From positions 248,001 through 312,000 of the forward strand of contig CM036167.1 of assembly GCA_020631735.1 (NCBI GenBank): a stretch of DNA of 64,000 bases. Reading direction: 5' to 3'. A program made the translations under genes and the position numbers. The stretch is from Saccharum officinarum (lineage: Eukaryota > Streptophyta > Magnoliopsida > Poales > Poaceae). Below, piece after piece: positions 56,521 through 64,000 of the stretch (the stretch's first letter is position 1; each line of letters opens with the position of its first letter). Under the pieces are notes generated by a model. That model did no database searches and was not told the DNA's origin. It worked only from the letters and a program-made list of their open reading frames with translations.

Positions 56521-58986
56521 CTAAGGATCTGAAGGGGGAACAGACGGAGTCGTGTCGGGTGCCGAGGTGCGCGGAGTAATTATGAAGTGTAGAGAATCGC
56601 CCTCGGAATCTGAGCTATCTGGCTGACCCTCTGAGGAAGCATGTGGCTGTGTAACTGTCTGGGTCTGAACAGCAGGAACAGGTACTATCGTAGTAGTGAC
56701 GATAGGATCCGTCTGAGTGACCTGAGCCTGTAGCGAGCCAGTAGCAGGAGGATCTGTGGAGGCAACTGACGAAGGTATAGTCTCTGTAGTACCTGTTCCC
56801 GTCACTGGAGGAATAGCTGCCTCTGAAGCTAACAACCCTGAAGAAGTAGCAACTGTAGTATGCGAGGGCGTCGGCTGACCAGTCAACTCGCTGTATGTAG
56901 CACTGAAATCACCGAAAGGTGGGCCTGTCAGGAGGTGAGGGCGAGGCTGGTCTGATGGTGTAAACCCCGTGTGAATAGGAGTGAAGCTCGGGGACTGGAA
57001 AGACTGGGGAACCTGCCGCTGTGGAGATGTGAACTGATGACTCGGCTGTCCCTGACTCGATGGATCAGAAGCTGGTAAAGTAGAAGTCAGGACGGAAGCA
57101 GGCGGAGGAACCCCAACCGTGACTAGGTGGCGCAGGAGGTCCAAGTATTGCTGCTGACTAGCTGCAGTCTGTCGCTGAAGCTCATATTGCTGTCGCTGCA
57201 TTTCAACTTGCTGCCTCTGGATTTCAAGCTGCTGACGCTGAAACTCGTCCTGACGAGCCTGAATCTGTGCAAATGCTGCAGCTGTGTCCTGAGCCTGTCG
57301 CTGTATTTGCTGTTGCTGTTGCTCCTGTGCCTGGGTCAACCTCTCAAGTATTGCCACCATGGCTGGGTCTGTGCGGGAGGCTGAACCAGAGCCACCGGCC
57401 TCGTGGTCGTGGGACCGAGGAGACGGGTACCTGGGGATGGGCTGGTAGTCCTCATCAGTGCTGTCAGATGTCCCACCCTCAGGAAGGTCAGTAGGCTGAG
57501 CGTCAAGATCTGCAAGCTCTGCCTCTGCAAGCTCATCAACTGTGGCGTCCTGCTCAGCTGCTGTCTCAGGTACCTCAGGTCGCACACGCTGTCCTGGCAC
57601 TGGGGCCTGATCTCTGGTAACTGATGCCCAAAGCTGACGGATATCATACTCAGGAAAAGCAGTGGTAGTATCTGATATCTCAGCGCGGATCTCTGCTGGC
57701 ATCTGAATAGATGATCTGATAAGGAAGCAGATCCAGTGTGCGTAGGGCAGCTGACGATTACCCTTGAAGCCTTCAGCTATGGTGTCCTCCATCTCACTAA
57801 GTATGAGATCCCATATATCAAACCGTGTCTGTGAGAGGAGGTGGTGAACAACCCATAACTGCATCCGAGTCAGTCCCTCTCTGTAGCCAAGTCTGGGAAG
57901 AAGTGTGCGTCTGACAATAGCATCCAAAACTCTGGCCAGTGGAGTCAAACTGGCGGGCGTGCGTCGAGACCCTTCGCCAAAAGGCGCACGGAAGCAGGGT
58001 CGAACTAAGTCGGTAGGTGGCACTGTCCCGCCGTGAGGGCGTCTCGGAGGAGGAGTCTGACCATAACACAGCTGATGTATCTTTGTGTCAAACGCTGGGA
58101 GTCGGAGAATCTCCCGCACTCTGCTGCTGTATAGGCGGTGATCGCGGCCTCGGAATGCAAAGTGAATGAAATCATGGGCAGGATCAATCCATAGTGAAGC
58201 ATAAAACTCTCTCACCCATGTGCCGCAGTATGCACCTGTCCGTCCAAGAAGATCTGACAAGCCTGGCAGAAAGGACAGGTGCGGACGTAGCTGCTCTCCC
58301 ACAACCTCGACTAGTGACTCAAGTCGACAGACCCTCTGTGGTCGGAAAGCAATACCGCTGTCAACTAGAGCTCTGTAGAAGTCCTCCTGAAGAGGGGTAT
58401 AGAATCCTTCTGAAGCTCTGGGATCCCTCACAGGTGGAAACCACCGACTGACCTCCACGAACCTCAACCCTTGCACCTGACGTGCTGTAGCACCCCTCAA
58501 GTCAAAGTGCTCGACCGGGGGTGAACCTCTAGCTCTGGGAGGAGGCCGTGCTCCACGTCGCTGACCCTCTGGCCGAGGAGACACCTGAGTACGAGCGCGT
58601 GTAGAGCGGCGACGTACTGGAGACTGAGCTGGCTGCTCCTCTGTATCTGCTGTAGCCTCTGGAGCCTCTGTGGTCTCTGTGGGTGGATCAACTGACATAT
58701 CCTCTGCAGCTCTAGTATCCTCAGTGCCCTCAGTGGCCTCTGTGCCGAGCTGTCGACCTTCAAGATGAAAGCGACGCTCGCCTATGCGTATGCCACTGCT
58801 CCTGCCACCTCTCTCTGCCTGCTCTGCTGCATCTGCTACGGCCTGAGCAATCTCTGCCTCTGTGAGTGTCTTCTTCTTCTTTCTGGCCAAAACCTTGACA
58901 CGCTTCCCACGTGCAATGTCAGATCGACGAGGGGGACTGTCGTTCCCGTCACCAGGAGCACCACCGGCGTTCTTGCAACGCACCAT
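56521..58986 (-). CDS. second ORF of the copia element, 821 aa
   Basis: Intact frame downstream of pol, starting at the ATG in the MVRCKNAGG context. Such ORFs in SIRE-type elements have been called env-like, but I see no signal peptide and no membrane segment. Layout: a basic N-terminus with nuclear-signal-like KRVKVLARKKKK; an acidic Thr/Glu region; a globular region at about 150-410 (FYASLWIDPAHDFIHFAFRG, REILRLPAFDTKIHQLCYG, FDIWDLILSEMEDTIAEG, LPYAHWICFLI). This region resembles the putative plant transposon protein domain (PF20167-like), often seen beside plant retroelements. A Gln-rich coiled coil follows near 550-620 (QRQQLEIQRQQVEMQRQQYE), then a Ser/Thr/Pro-rich tail ending TPSVPPSDP. 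A DNA- or RNA-binding structural role is possible; the function is unknown. Confidence 0.82.
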   Translation of the reverse strand: MVRCKNAGGAPGDGNDSPPRRSDIARGKRVKVLARKKKKTLTEAEIAQAVADAAEQAERGGRSSGIRIGERRFHLEGRQLGTEATEGTEDTRAAEDMSVDPPTETTEAPEATADTEEQPAQSPVRRRSTRARTQVSPRPEGQRRGARPPPRARGSPPVEHFDLRGATARQVQGLRFVEVSRWFPPVRDPRASEGFYTPLQEDFYRALVDSGIAFRPQRVCRLESLVEVVGEQLRPHLSFLPGLSDLLGRTGAYCGTWVREFYASLWIDPAHDFIHFAFRGRDHRLYSSRVREILRLPAFDTKIHQLCYGQTPPPRRPHGGTVPPTDLVRPCFRAPFGEGSRRTPASLTPLARVLDAIVRRTLLPRLGYREGLTRMQLWVVHHLLSQTRFDIWDLILSEMEDTIAEGFKGNRQLPYAHWICFLIRSSIQMPAEIRAEISDTTTAFPEYDIRQLWASVTRDQAPVPGQRVRPEVPETAAEQDATVDELAEAELADLDAQPTDLPEGGTSDSTDEDYQPIPRYPSPRSHDHEAGGSGSASRTDPAMVAILERLTQAQEQQQQQIQRQAQDTAAAFAQIQARQDEFQRQQLEIQRQQVEMQRQQYELQRQTAASQQQYLDLLRHLVTVGVPPPASVLTSTLPASDPSSQGQPSHQFTSPQRQVPQSFQSPSFTPIHTGFTPSDQPRPHLLTGPPFGDFSATYSELTGQPTPSHTTVATSSGLLASEAAIPPVTGTGTTETIPSSVASTDPPATGSLQAQVTQTDPIVTTTIVPVPAVQTQTVTQPHASSEGQPDSSDSEGDSLHFIITPRTSAPDTTPSVPPSDP

Positions 58987-59692
58987 ACTGACACAGTGAC
59001 TGAGAATCTCTGTAAGATGATGAACTGTCACTCAAGAGGCTTGGCCTCAATCCGTATCCGCAGGCTTGGCCTTGGATTTAGCAAACAGATCTCACCCGAC
59101 ACACGGACTGACTCGCTGCAACGACGAAATAGAGAGATCTACTATAAGCAGATATATGACTAAAAGGTACGAAACCCTAGAGAAAGCAAGCATATGTGAT
59201 ACGATGAGAATTGAGATGTGAAGCTACCTCGGGTCGACGAGACGACGGTGACCTAGATTGCGAGATTTCCCGAAACCACGGGACGAGCTCTTCGCGAAGA
59301 AGACAACTCGCGACGAAACTCGTTGACGAACGAACGACCGACGAACCCTAGGGTTAGGGTTAGGGTTAGGGTAGATCGATGGAAAACGATCGAAGGCAAG
59401 CACGAGTCGTACCAATGTCGGAGAAGAAGCTGGCTTGCAGGAGCGCGGCTCGCGGGCGGTGGAGGCGCGGTCGGGCGACGGCGGCGCGGCGGTGGCGCGG
59501 TCGGTGGCGGCGCAGCTGCGGGCGGCGCAGGAGCGGGCGAGGAAGGGGCGGCGCGTGCTCAACGGAAGGTCGCCGGCGGCCGGGAAGAAGTTGAGGAGCC
59601 GGCGGTGATGGCGAGACGGCGAATCGGCGGATAGGGCAAGGCGGCGGCGGAAGCTCGGGCGGGTGAACACAATTTGGTCGGGGACGAATCGG
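58987..59692 (-). other. probable leader of the copia second ORF, GC-rich with telo-box
   Basis: Between the internal TATA box and the second ORF. It is GC-rich at 59420-59640, with CCCTAACCCTAACCCTAACC (59347-59371 region) as in plant 5' leaders. A possible intron has donor CCCGAG/GTAGCT near 59228 and acceptor TCGTTGCAG near 59115. It would remove an ATG near 59190. Splicing is inferred. Confidence 0.35.
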
Positions 59693-60062
59693 TTTTATAA
59701 AGAGTTAGATCCGCGCGACACTTGATGACCGGACGCGGTGGTCGATATGACCGGACGCGGTGGTGCAGCGTCCGGTCATACTCCAGTAAGCTCCTGGAGT
59801 GACCTGACGCGTCCGGTGCGGACTGACCGGACGCGGTCTGAGTCCGGTCGTTGGAAGTTCGGGAAAACATCGCGAATGACCGGACGCGGTGGTGGTAGCC
59901 GGGACCGGACGCGGTGGTCAAACAGAGGCGCGTCCGGTGCAGCGTCCGATCATTAGATCTGGAGTTGGTCTTCTGGATGACCGGACGCGCTGCTGGACGC
60001 CGAGACCGGACGCGGTGGTGAAGCATCACTGCGTCCGGTGCAGCGTCCGGTGCAGCGTCCGG
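59693..60062 (-). promoter_or_regulatory. internal CCGGACGCG array plus TATA box upstream of the copia second ORF
   Basis: Ten or so copies of (C)ACCGGACGC / GCGTCCGGTC, the same motif as in the LTR, at 59727-60062, including ACCACCGCGTCCGGTC shared with 55509-55522. The array is followed on the minus strand by CTCTTTATAAAACC, with TATAAAA at 59699-59693. The order array then TATA is the same as in the LTR, but sequence beyond the TATA differs, so this is not simply an LTR fragment. Promoter function is inferred. Confidence 0.55.
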
Positions 60063-60560
60063 TGACTGTTCTTTGCCCTTCTTTGATCCGAACTACGACG
60101 CGACTTCTCCCAATCAAGTTCCAAATCAAAGAGACACAAATAAACACCAATTGGAACACGAAATGAGAGACCTCACTCAAACCCTCAAAAATTTTAAAAT
60201 AGATTGCCTTAGGCTAGTATTATTTTTAAGAAAATAGGCAATAAACACCCAAGGAGCAACGTATGGCCACGCAATAGAGTTTTTGAACCTTTAGGAGCGT
60301 CAAAATGCTCTCTCTATCCATGGACGAACACAGAGGTTGCTCAAAACTTAACCGAAAAGAAACGACAAGAACAACAACCATGCATATGCAATGCAATACA
60401 AGAAGGTAAAACTAGAATGCTTGTCAAGTTTGATCCACGGTTAGGCTTTTTCACTCCTCCAAGGAGGGGTTATCGTAACCGTGTTAGCCAAGCCCTAAAA
60501 ACAATGCGATAAACATAGACATGGCATATTATACAATGCAATGCAAGGGACAACACACGC
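60063..60560. other. copia spacer between pol and the internal array
   Basis: AT-rich non-coding sequence just downstream of the pol stop codon; nothing further recognised. Confidence 0.5.
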
Positions 60561-63500
60561 TTATTTTTTAAAGTTACTAGAATCAAGCACATTGAGCTCA
60601 CTTCTTAACCTACAAAAGGTTGCCTCATCCAAAGGTTTAGTGAAGATATCCGCTAATTGATTTTCACTTCTTACACCTTCTAGTGATATGTCATTTTTAG
60701 CAACGTGATCTCTTAGAAAGTGATGGCGGATATCAATGTGCTTGGTGCGAGAGTGTTGTACCGGATTGTTAGCAATTTTAACGGCACTTTCGTTGTCACA
60801 TAAAAGTGGCACCTTTTCAAGAACAATTCCATAGTCTAGGAGGGTTTGTTTCATATATAGGATTTGTGCACAACAAGCCCCCGCGGCAATGTATTCCGCC
60901 TCGGCGGTGGACAAAGCCACACTATTTTGCTTTTTAGATGACCAAGATACTAAAGATCTTCCAAGCAAATGGCACCCTCCGGATGTGCTTTTTCTATCAA
61001 TCTTGCAACCGGCATAGTCCGAATCGGAATAGCCAACTAGTTGGAATCTAGCTCCTTTGGGATACCAAAGACCAATGCTTGGGGTGAGCTTAAGATATCT
61101 TAGGATTCTTTTTACGGCACTTAGGTGAGGTTCTTTAGGGCATGCTTGAAAGCGAGCACACATGCACACACTAAACATGATATCGGGCCTAGATGCGGTA
61201 AGGTATAACAAGCTACCAATCATAGAACGGTAGAGAGTTTGATCAATCGGTTTACCTCCCTCATCTAGGTCGAGATGTCCATTTGATGGCATTGGGGTCT
61301 TGATTGGTTTGCATTCTTCCATCTTGAATCTTTTGAGAAGATCCTTGGTATACTTTTCTTGAGAGATGAAAATCCCTTCTCTCATTTGCTTTACTTGAAA
61401 GCCAAGAAAGAATGTGAGCTCACCAATCATTGACATCTCGAATTCCTTTGACATCAATTCACCAAATTCTTTGCAATAATCTTTATTTGTTGATCCGAAG
61501 ATAATATCATCAACATATACTTGACAAATGAAGATCTCCCCATTAAACTTCTTGGTGAATAGTGTGGTGTCGACCTTCCCAATGGTGAAGCCCTTCTCAA
61601 TGAGGAAGTCCCGAAGGCGTTCATACCACGCTCTAGGGGCTTGCTTGAGCCCATATAACGCCTTGGACAACCTATAAACATGATTAGGATATCTAGGGTC
61701 TTCAAACCCGGGAGGTTGATTAACATAGACTAGTTCATTTATAAAGCCATTTAAAAAAGCACTTTTCACATCCATTTGATATAGTTTCATATCATGATGT
61801 GATGCATAAGCAAGGAGGATACGAATGGCTTCAAGTCTTGCAACGGGTGCAAATGTTTCTCCAAAATCAAGACCTTCAACTTGAGAGAACCCCTTTGCAA
61901 CTAGTCTTGCCTTGTTCCTCACCACTATGCCTTGGTCATCTTGCTTGTTTCGGAACACCCACTTGGTTCCAATGACTCTTGCACCTTTGGGATGCTCTTC
62001 AAGTGTCCATACTTGATTGCGGGTGAAGTTGTTCAATTCTTCATGCATTGCAATCACCCAATCCGGATCTTGAAGAGCTTCTTCTACATTCTTAGGTTCA
62101 ACACAAGAGACAAAAGAGTGATGTTCAACAAAAGAAGCTAGCTTTTGGGATCGAGTCATTACTCCCTTTGTAGGATTCCCTATGATGAGATCTTGTGGAT
62201 GTGCTTGAAGTAGTGGTGAATTTCTTTTATCAACCACTTGAGGAGGTGGATGAGGAGCATCAACATCTTGAGCTTGTGCCTCGGATTGTTCATGAGAGAC
62301 ATGAGTGTCTTCATTTTCAACTCTCTCATTCTTGTTATCATCTTGAGGCACACGTGATGAAGATGGTGGATCAACAATTTGTACATCGTCATCATCATCT
62401 TTTGGCTTGATGTCTCCCACGGGCATGTTCTTCATGGCCTCCCTCAAGGGTTCATCACCTACATCATCACAATTCTCAATTGCTCCTTGGGAGCCATTAG
62501 ATTCATCAAATTCCACATCATATGTTTCTTCAACCAAACCGGTGGCATGGTTAAATACTCTATATGCTTTGGACTTTGATGAGTAACCAACAAGAAAGCC
62601 AATATCACAACGTCTTTGAAACTTCCCTAGGTGTTGACGCTTCTTGTAGATGTAACATTTGCAACCAAACACCCGGAAGAAGGAAACGTCCGGCTTCTTG
62701 CCATTAAGCAACTCATAGGGGGTCTTGCCAAGAAACTTTTGCAGGAAGAGGCGATTTGAAGCATAGCATGCGGTGTTGATTGCCTCGGCCCACAACTTCT
62801 CCGGAGTGTTGTACTCATCTAGCATTGTTCTTGCAAGGGTGATCAAAGTTCGGTTCTTTCTCTCAACTACACCATTTTGTTGAGGAGTGTAGGTTGAAGA
62901 CACCTCATGCTTGATTCCAATTTCATCACAATAAGCTTCAATGTTGGTGTTGTCAAATTCTTTCCCATTGTCACTTCTAATCTTCTTTATCTTGACTTCA
63001 AATTCATTTTGAGCTCTCTTTGCAAACTTCTTGAAGCAATTTGCCACTTCGGATTTGTCATGAAGGAAGAAAGTCCATGTATACCTTGAGTAGTCATCCA
63101 CTATCACAAGACAATAGAGATTACCACCCAAGCTCTTGTAAGTTGTAGGCCCAAACAAATCCATGTGAAGAAGTTCTAATACCCTTGAGGTTGACATGAA
63201 AGCTTTGGTTGGATGAGTGTTTGCAACTTGTTTGCCCGCTTGACATGCACTACAAGGTTTGTCCTTTTCAAACTTCACATCCTTCAAACCTCTCACTAGT
63301 TCTTTCTTCAATAGCTTGTTGAGAGTGTTCATTCCAACATGAGCAAGCCTCCTATGCCAAAGCCAACCAAGTGAGGTCTTGGTGAACAAACATGTCATCA
63401 AATTTGCATCTTCGGAGGTGAAGTCAACAAGATAAAGATTATTGTATCTAAAACCTTTGAATATCACTTGCTTGTCATCTATCTTTGAAACTTCCACTTC

Positions 63501-63785
63501 ATTTGGTGTAAACAAGCATTGGAAGCCAAGGTCACAAAGTTGCCCAACGGACAACAAGTTGAAACTCAATGAAGCAACATAGAGCACATTTGAGAGTGAG
63601 TGATCATGTGATATTGCAATTTTGCCTATACCCTTGACTTTGCTCTTTGAATTATCCCCAAATGTGATCTTCTCTTGACATATACCATTCTCTTCAATGG
63701 TGGTGAACATACGAGGATCACCGGTCATATGTTGAGTGCAACCACTATCAATAACCCAATGAGTTCCACCGGTCTTGTAGTTCAC
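60561..63785 (-). CDS. copia pol polyprotein, about 1074 codons, intact
   Basis: Protease, integrase, reverse transcriptase and RNase H in the copia order. Protease active site DSGC at residues 13-16. GAG-pre-integrase zinc motif: WHRRLAHVG ... CSACQAGK at about 143-185. Integrase catalytic triad Asp209 (HMDLFGP), Asp272 (RSDNGKEF) and Glu308 (NGVVERKN), with the expected 35-residue spacing. Reverse transcriptase has [25 protein letters not shown] and the catalytic YVDD box near residue 758 ([12 protein letters not shown]). RNase H has [18 protein letters not shown] and [11 protein letters not shown]. No stop or frameshift. The frame opens directly after a TAG (63788-63786) and has no nearby ATG, so expression depends on how it is joined to gag. 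Confidence 0.92.
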   Translation of the reverse strand: MNYKTGGTHWVIDSGCTQHMTGDPRMFTTIEENGICQEKITFGDNSKSKVKGIGKIAISHDHSLSNVLYVASLSFNLLSVGQLCDLGFQCLFTPNEVEVSKIDDKQVIFKGFRYNNLYLVDFTSEDANLMTCLFTKTSLGWLWHRRLAHVGMNTLNKLLKKELVRGLKDVKFEKDKPCSACQAGKQVANTHPTKAFMSTSRVLELLHMDLFGPTTYKSLGGNLYCLVIVDDYSRYTWTFFLHDKSEVANCFKKFAKRAQNEFEVKIKKIRSDNGKEFDNTNIEAYCDEIGIKHEVSSTYTPQQNGVVERKNRTLITLARTMLDEYNTPEKLWAEAINTACYASNRLFLQKFLGKTPYELLNGKKPDVSFFRVFGCKCYIYKKRQHLGKFQRRCDIGFLVGYSSKSKAYRVFNHATGLVEETYDVEFDESNGSQGAIENCDDVGDEPLREAMKNMPVGDIKPKDDDDDVQIVDPPSSSRVPQDDNKNERVENEDTHVSHEQSEAQAQDVDAPHPPPQVVDKRNSPLLQAHPQDLIIGNPTKGVMTRSQKLASFVEHHSFVSCVEPKNVEEALQDPDWVIAMHEELNNFTRNQVWTLEEHPKGARVIGTKWVFRNKQDDQGIVVRNKARLVAKGFSQVEGLDFGETFAPVARLEAIRILLAYASHHDMKLYQMDVKSAFLNGFINELVYVNQPPGFEDPRYPNHVYRLSKALYGLKQAPRAWYERLRDFLIEKGFTIGKVDTTLFTKKFNGEIFICQVYVDDIIFGSTNKDYCKEFGELMSKEFEMSMIGELTFFLGFQVKQMREGIFISQEKYTKDLLKRFKMEECKPIKTPMPSNGHLDLDEGGKPIDQTLYRSMIGSLLYLTASRPDIMFSVCMCARFQACPKEPHLSAVKRILRYLKLTPSIGLWYPKGARFQLVGYSDSDYAGCKIDRKSTSGGCHLLGRSLVSWSSKKQNSVALSTAEAEYIAAGACCAQILYMKQTLLDYGIVLEKVPLLCDNESAVKIANNPVQHSRTKHIDIRHHFLRDHVAKNDISLEGVRSENQLADIFTKPLDEATFCRLRSELNVLDSSNFKK

Positions 63786-63799
63786 CTACACACAAGAGA

Positions 63800-64000
63800 T
63801 CAAGCTTTTTGTTTAGGGACCCAAACTTGAGAGGGGCCCTTGACTTTATCCACTAGTGACTTGGCAACCCATATTTTCTTTGGCCTATTCTTGTTTGGGG
63901 GACCCAAAAACATGACTTTCATCTTTCCATTTGAATCTTTTCTTAGCATATAATGAGCATTGAAAGCGAAAGGTCTAGCATGCTTGGGCAAGGGTTGTGG
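63800..64000 (-). CDS. copia gag, C-terminal end (partial)
   Basis: Open from the window edge to TGA at 63802-63800. The protein end is basic (KMKVMFLGPPNKNRPKKIWV) and finishes QVWVPKQKA, the usual gag or gag-pol linker of SIRE-type elements. It is in a different frame from pol, with 14 nt between the two. Confidence 0.7.
   Translation of the reverse strand, partial: PQPLPKHARPFAFNAHYMLRKDSNGKMKVMFLGPPNKNRPKKIWVAKSLVDKVKGPSQVWVPKQKA

Larger units (their letters stand above)
54456..64000 (-). mobile_element. SIRE/Maximus-type Ty1/copia retrotransposon, 3' portion
   Basis: Read on the minus strand: gag C-terminus (64000-63800), pol (63785-60561), a long spacer, a second ORF (58986-56521), polypurine tract, 3' LTR (56060-54456). 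A large second ORF downstream of pol and an AAAAAGGGGGAGA tract are hallmarks of the SIRE/Maximus branch (in maize, Opie/Ji-like). Both long frames are open, so the copy is young. The left target duplication is ACTAC (54451-54455); the matching one should be next to the 5' LTR outside the window. Confidence 0.88.

Noticed and set aside
59346..59372. Telomere-like GGGTTA repeats
   Set aside because: Only about four units, of TTAGGG type rather than the plant TTTAGGG, and inside an intact retrotransposon leader; more like CCCTAA leader motifs than an interstitial telomere.
59224..59670. 148-codon minus-strand open frame before the copia second ORF
   Set aside because: No ATG start, GC-biased composition, and it fits better as the leader of the second ORF.
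55140..60070. CCGGACGCG arrays as a possible CRISPR array
   Set aside because: Plant nuclear DNA, palindromic units of variable spacing without unique spacers of constant length, and no cas genes.

Overview
This is a plant nuclear window, almost certainly from a grass (Poaceae). Andropogoneae such as Saccharum, Sorghum or Miscanthus is my best guess from memory of the repeats, not something I can prove here. The evidence is small-exon genes with GT-AG introns and GC-rich first exons, plant-specific families (EPF peptide, TGA bZIP, UBA2-type RNA-binding protein), and dense grass-type transposons: Tat-lineage Ty3/gypsy, SIRE/Maximus-type Ty1/copia, L1 and RTE LINEs, Stowaway and Tourist-like MITEs.

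Cellular genes, left to right. (1) The 5' end of an unidentified minus-strand gene (1-868) with a transit-peptide-like N-terminus. (2) A complete three-exon secreted peptide gene of the EPIDERMAL PATTERNING FACTOR 1/2 type (3046-3685, minus). (3) A tRNA-Trp pseudogene lacking its anticodon (4774-4833). (4) A complete nine-coding-exon TGA-class bZIP gene (25045-30369, minus) with a tiny first coding exon 3.2 kb upstream, two minimal uORFs and a TATA box near 31.37 kb. (5) A UBA2-like two-RRM protein (38318-39880, plus) with site II and telo-box promoter elements. (6) A very acidic, probably nuclear protein (48019-50902, plus) whose introns are full of MITEs. No operon-like coordination is expected; these are independent genes.

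The rest is mostly transposon. 5525-15905 is a decayed, 3'-truncated Tat-lineage gypsy element with many stops and frameshifts, a degenerate plus an archaeal-type RNase H, and a spliced antisense coiled-coil ORF. 15906-19811 looks like a long LTR of another gypsy family, and 53470-54455 is a relative of it. 20499-22681 is a 5'-truncated L1 LINE carrying a MITE. 41180-42645 is a young RTE LINE fragment with an open 435-codon frame. 35412-35820 and 27322-27456 are short retroposed tails with target-site duplications.

The right end, 54456-64000, is the 3' part of a SIRE/Maximus-type copia element on the minus strand: gag C-terminus, an intact pol of about 1074 codons, an intact second ORF of 821 codons, a polypurine tract and a 1605-bp 3' LTR, inserted with target duplication ACTAC into the older gypsy LTR. 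The most interesting observation is here. The LTR promoter is an array of CCGGACGCG palindromes followed by a TATA box, and a second array of the same motif followed by its own TATA box sits between pol and the second ORF. This suggests that the second ORF has an internal, LTR-like promoter.
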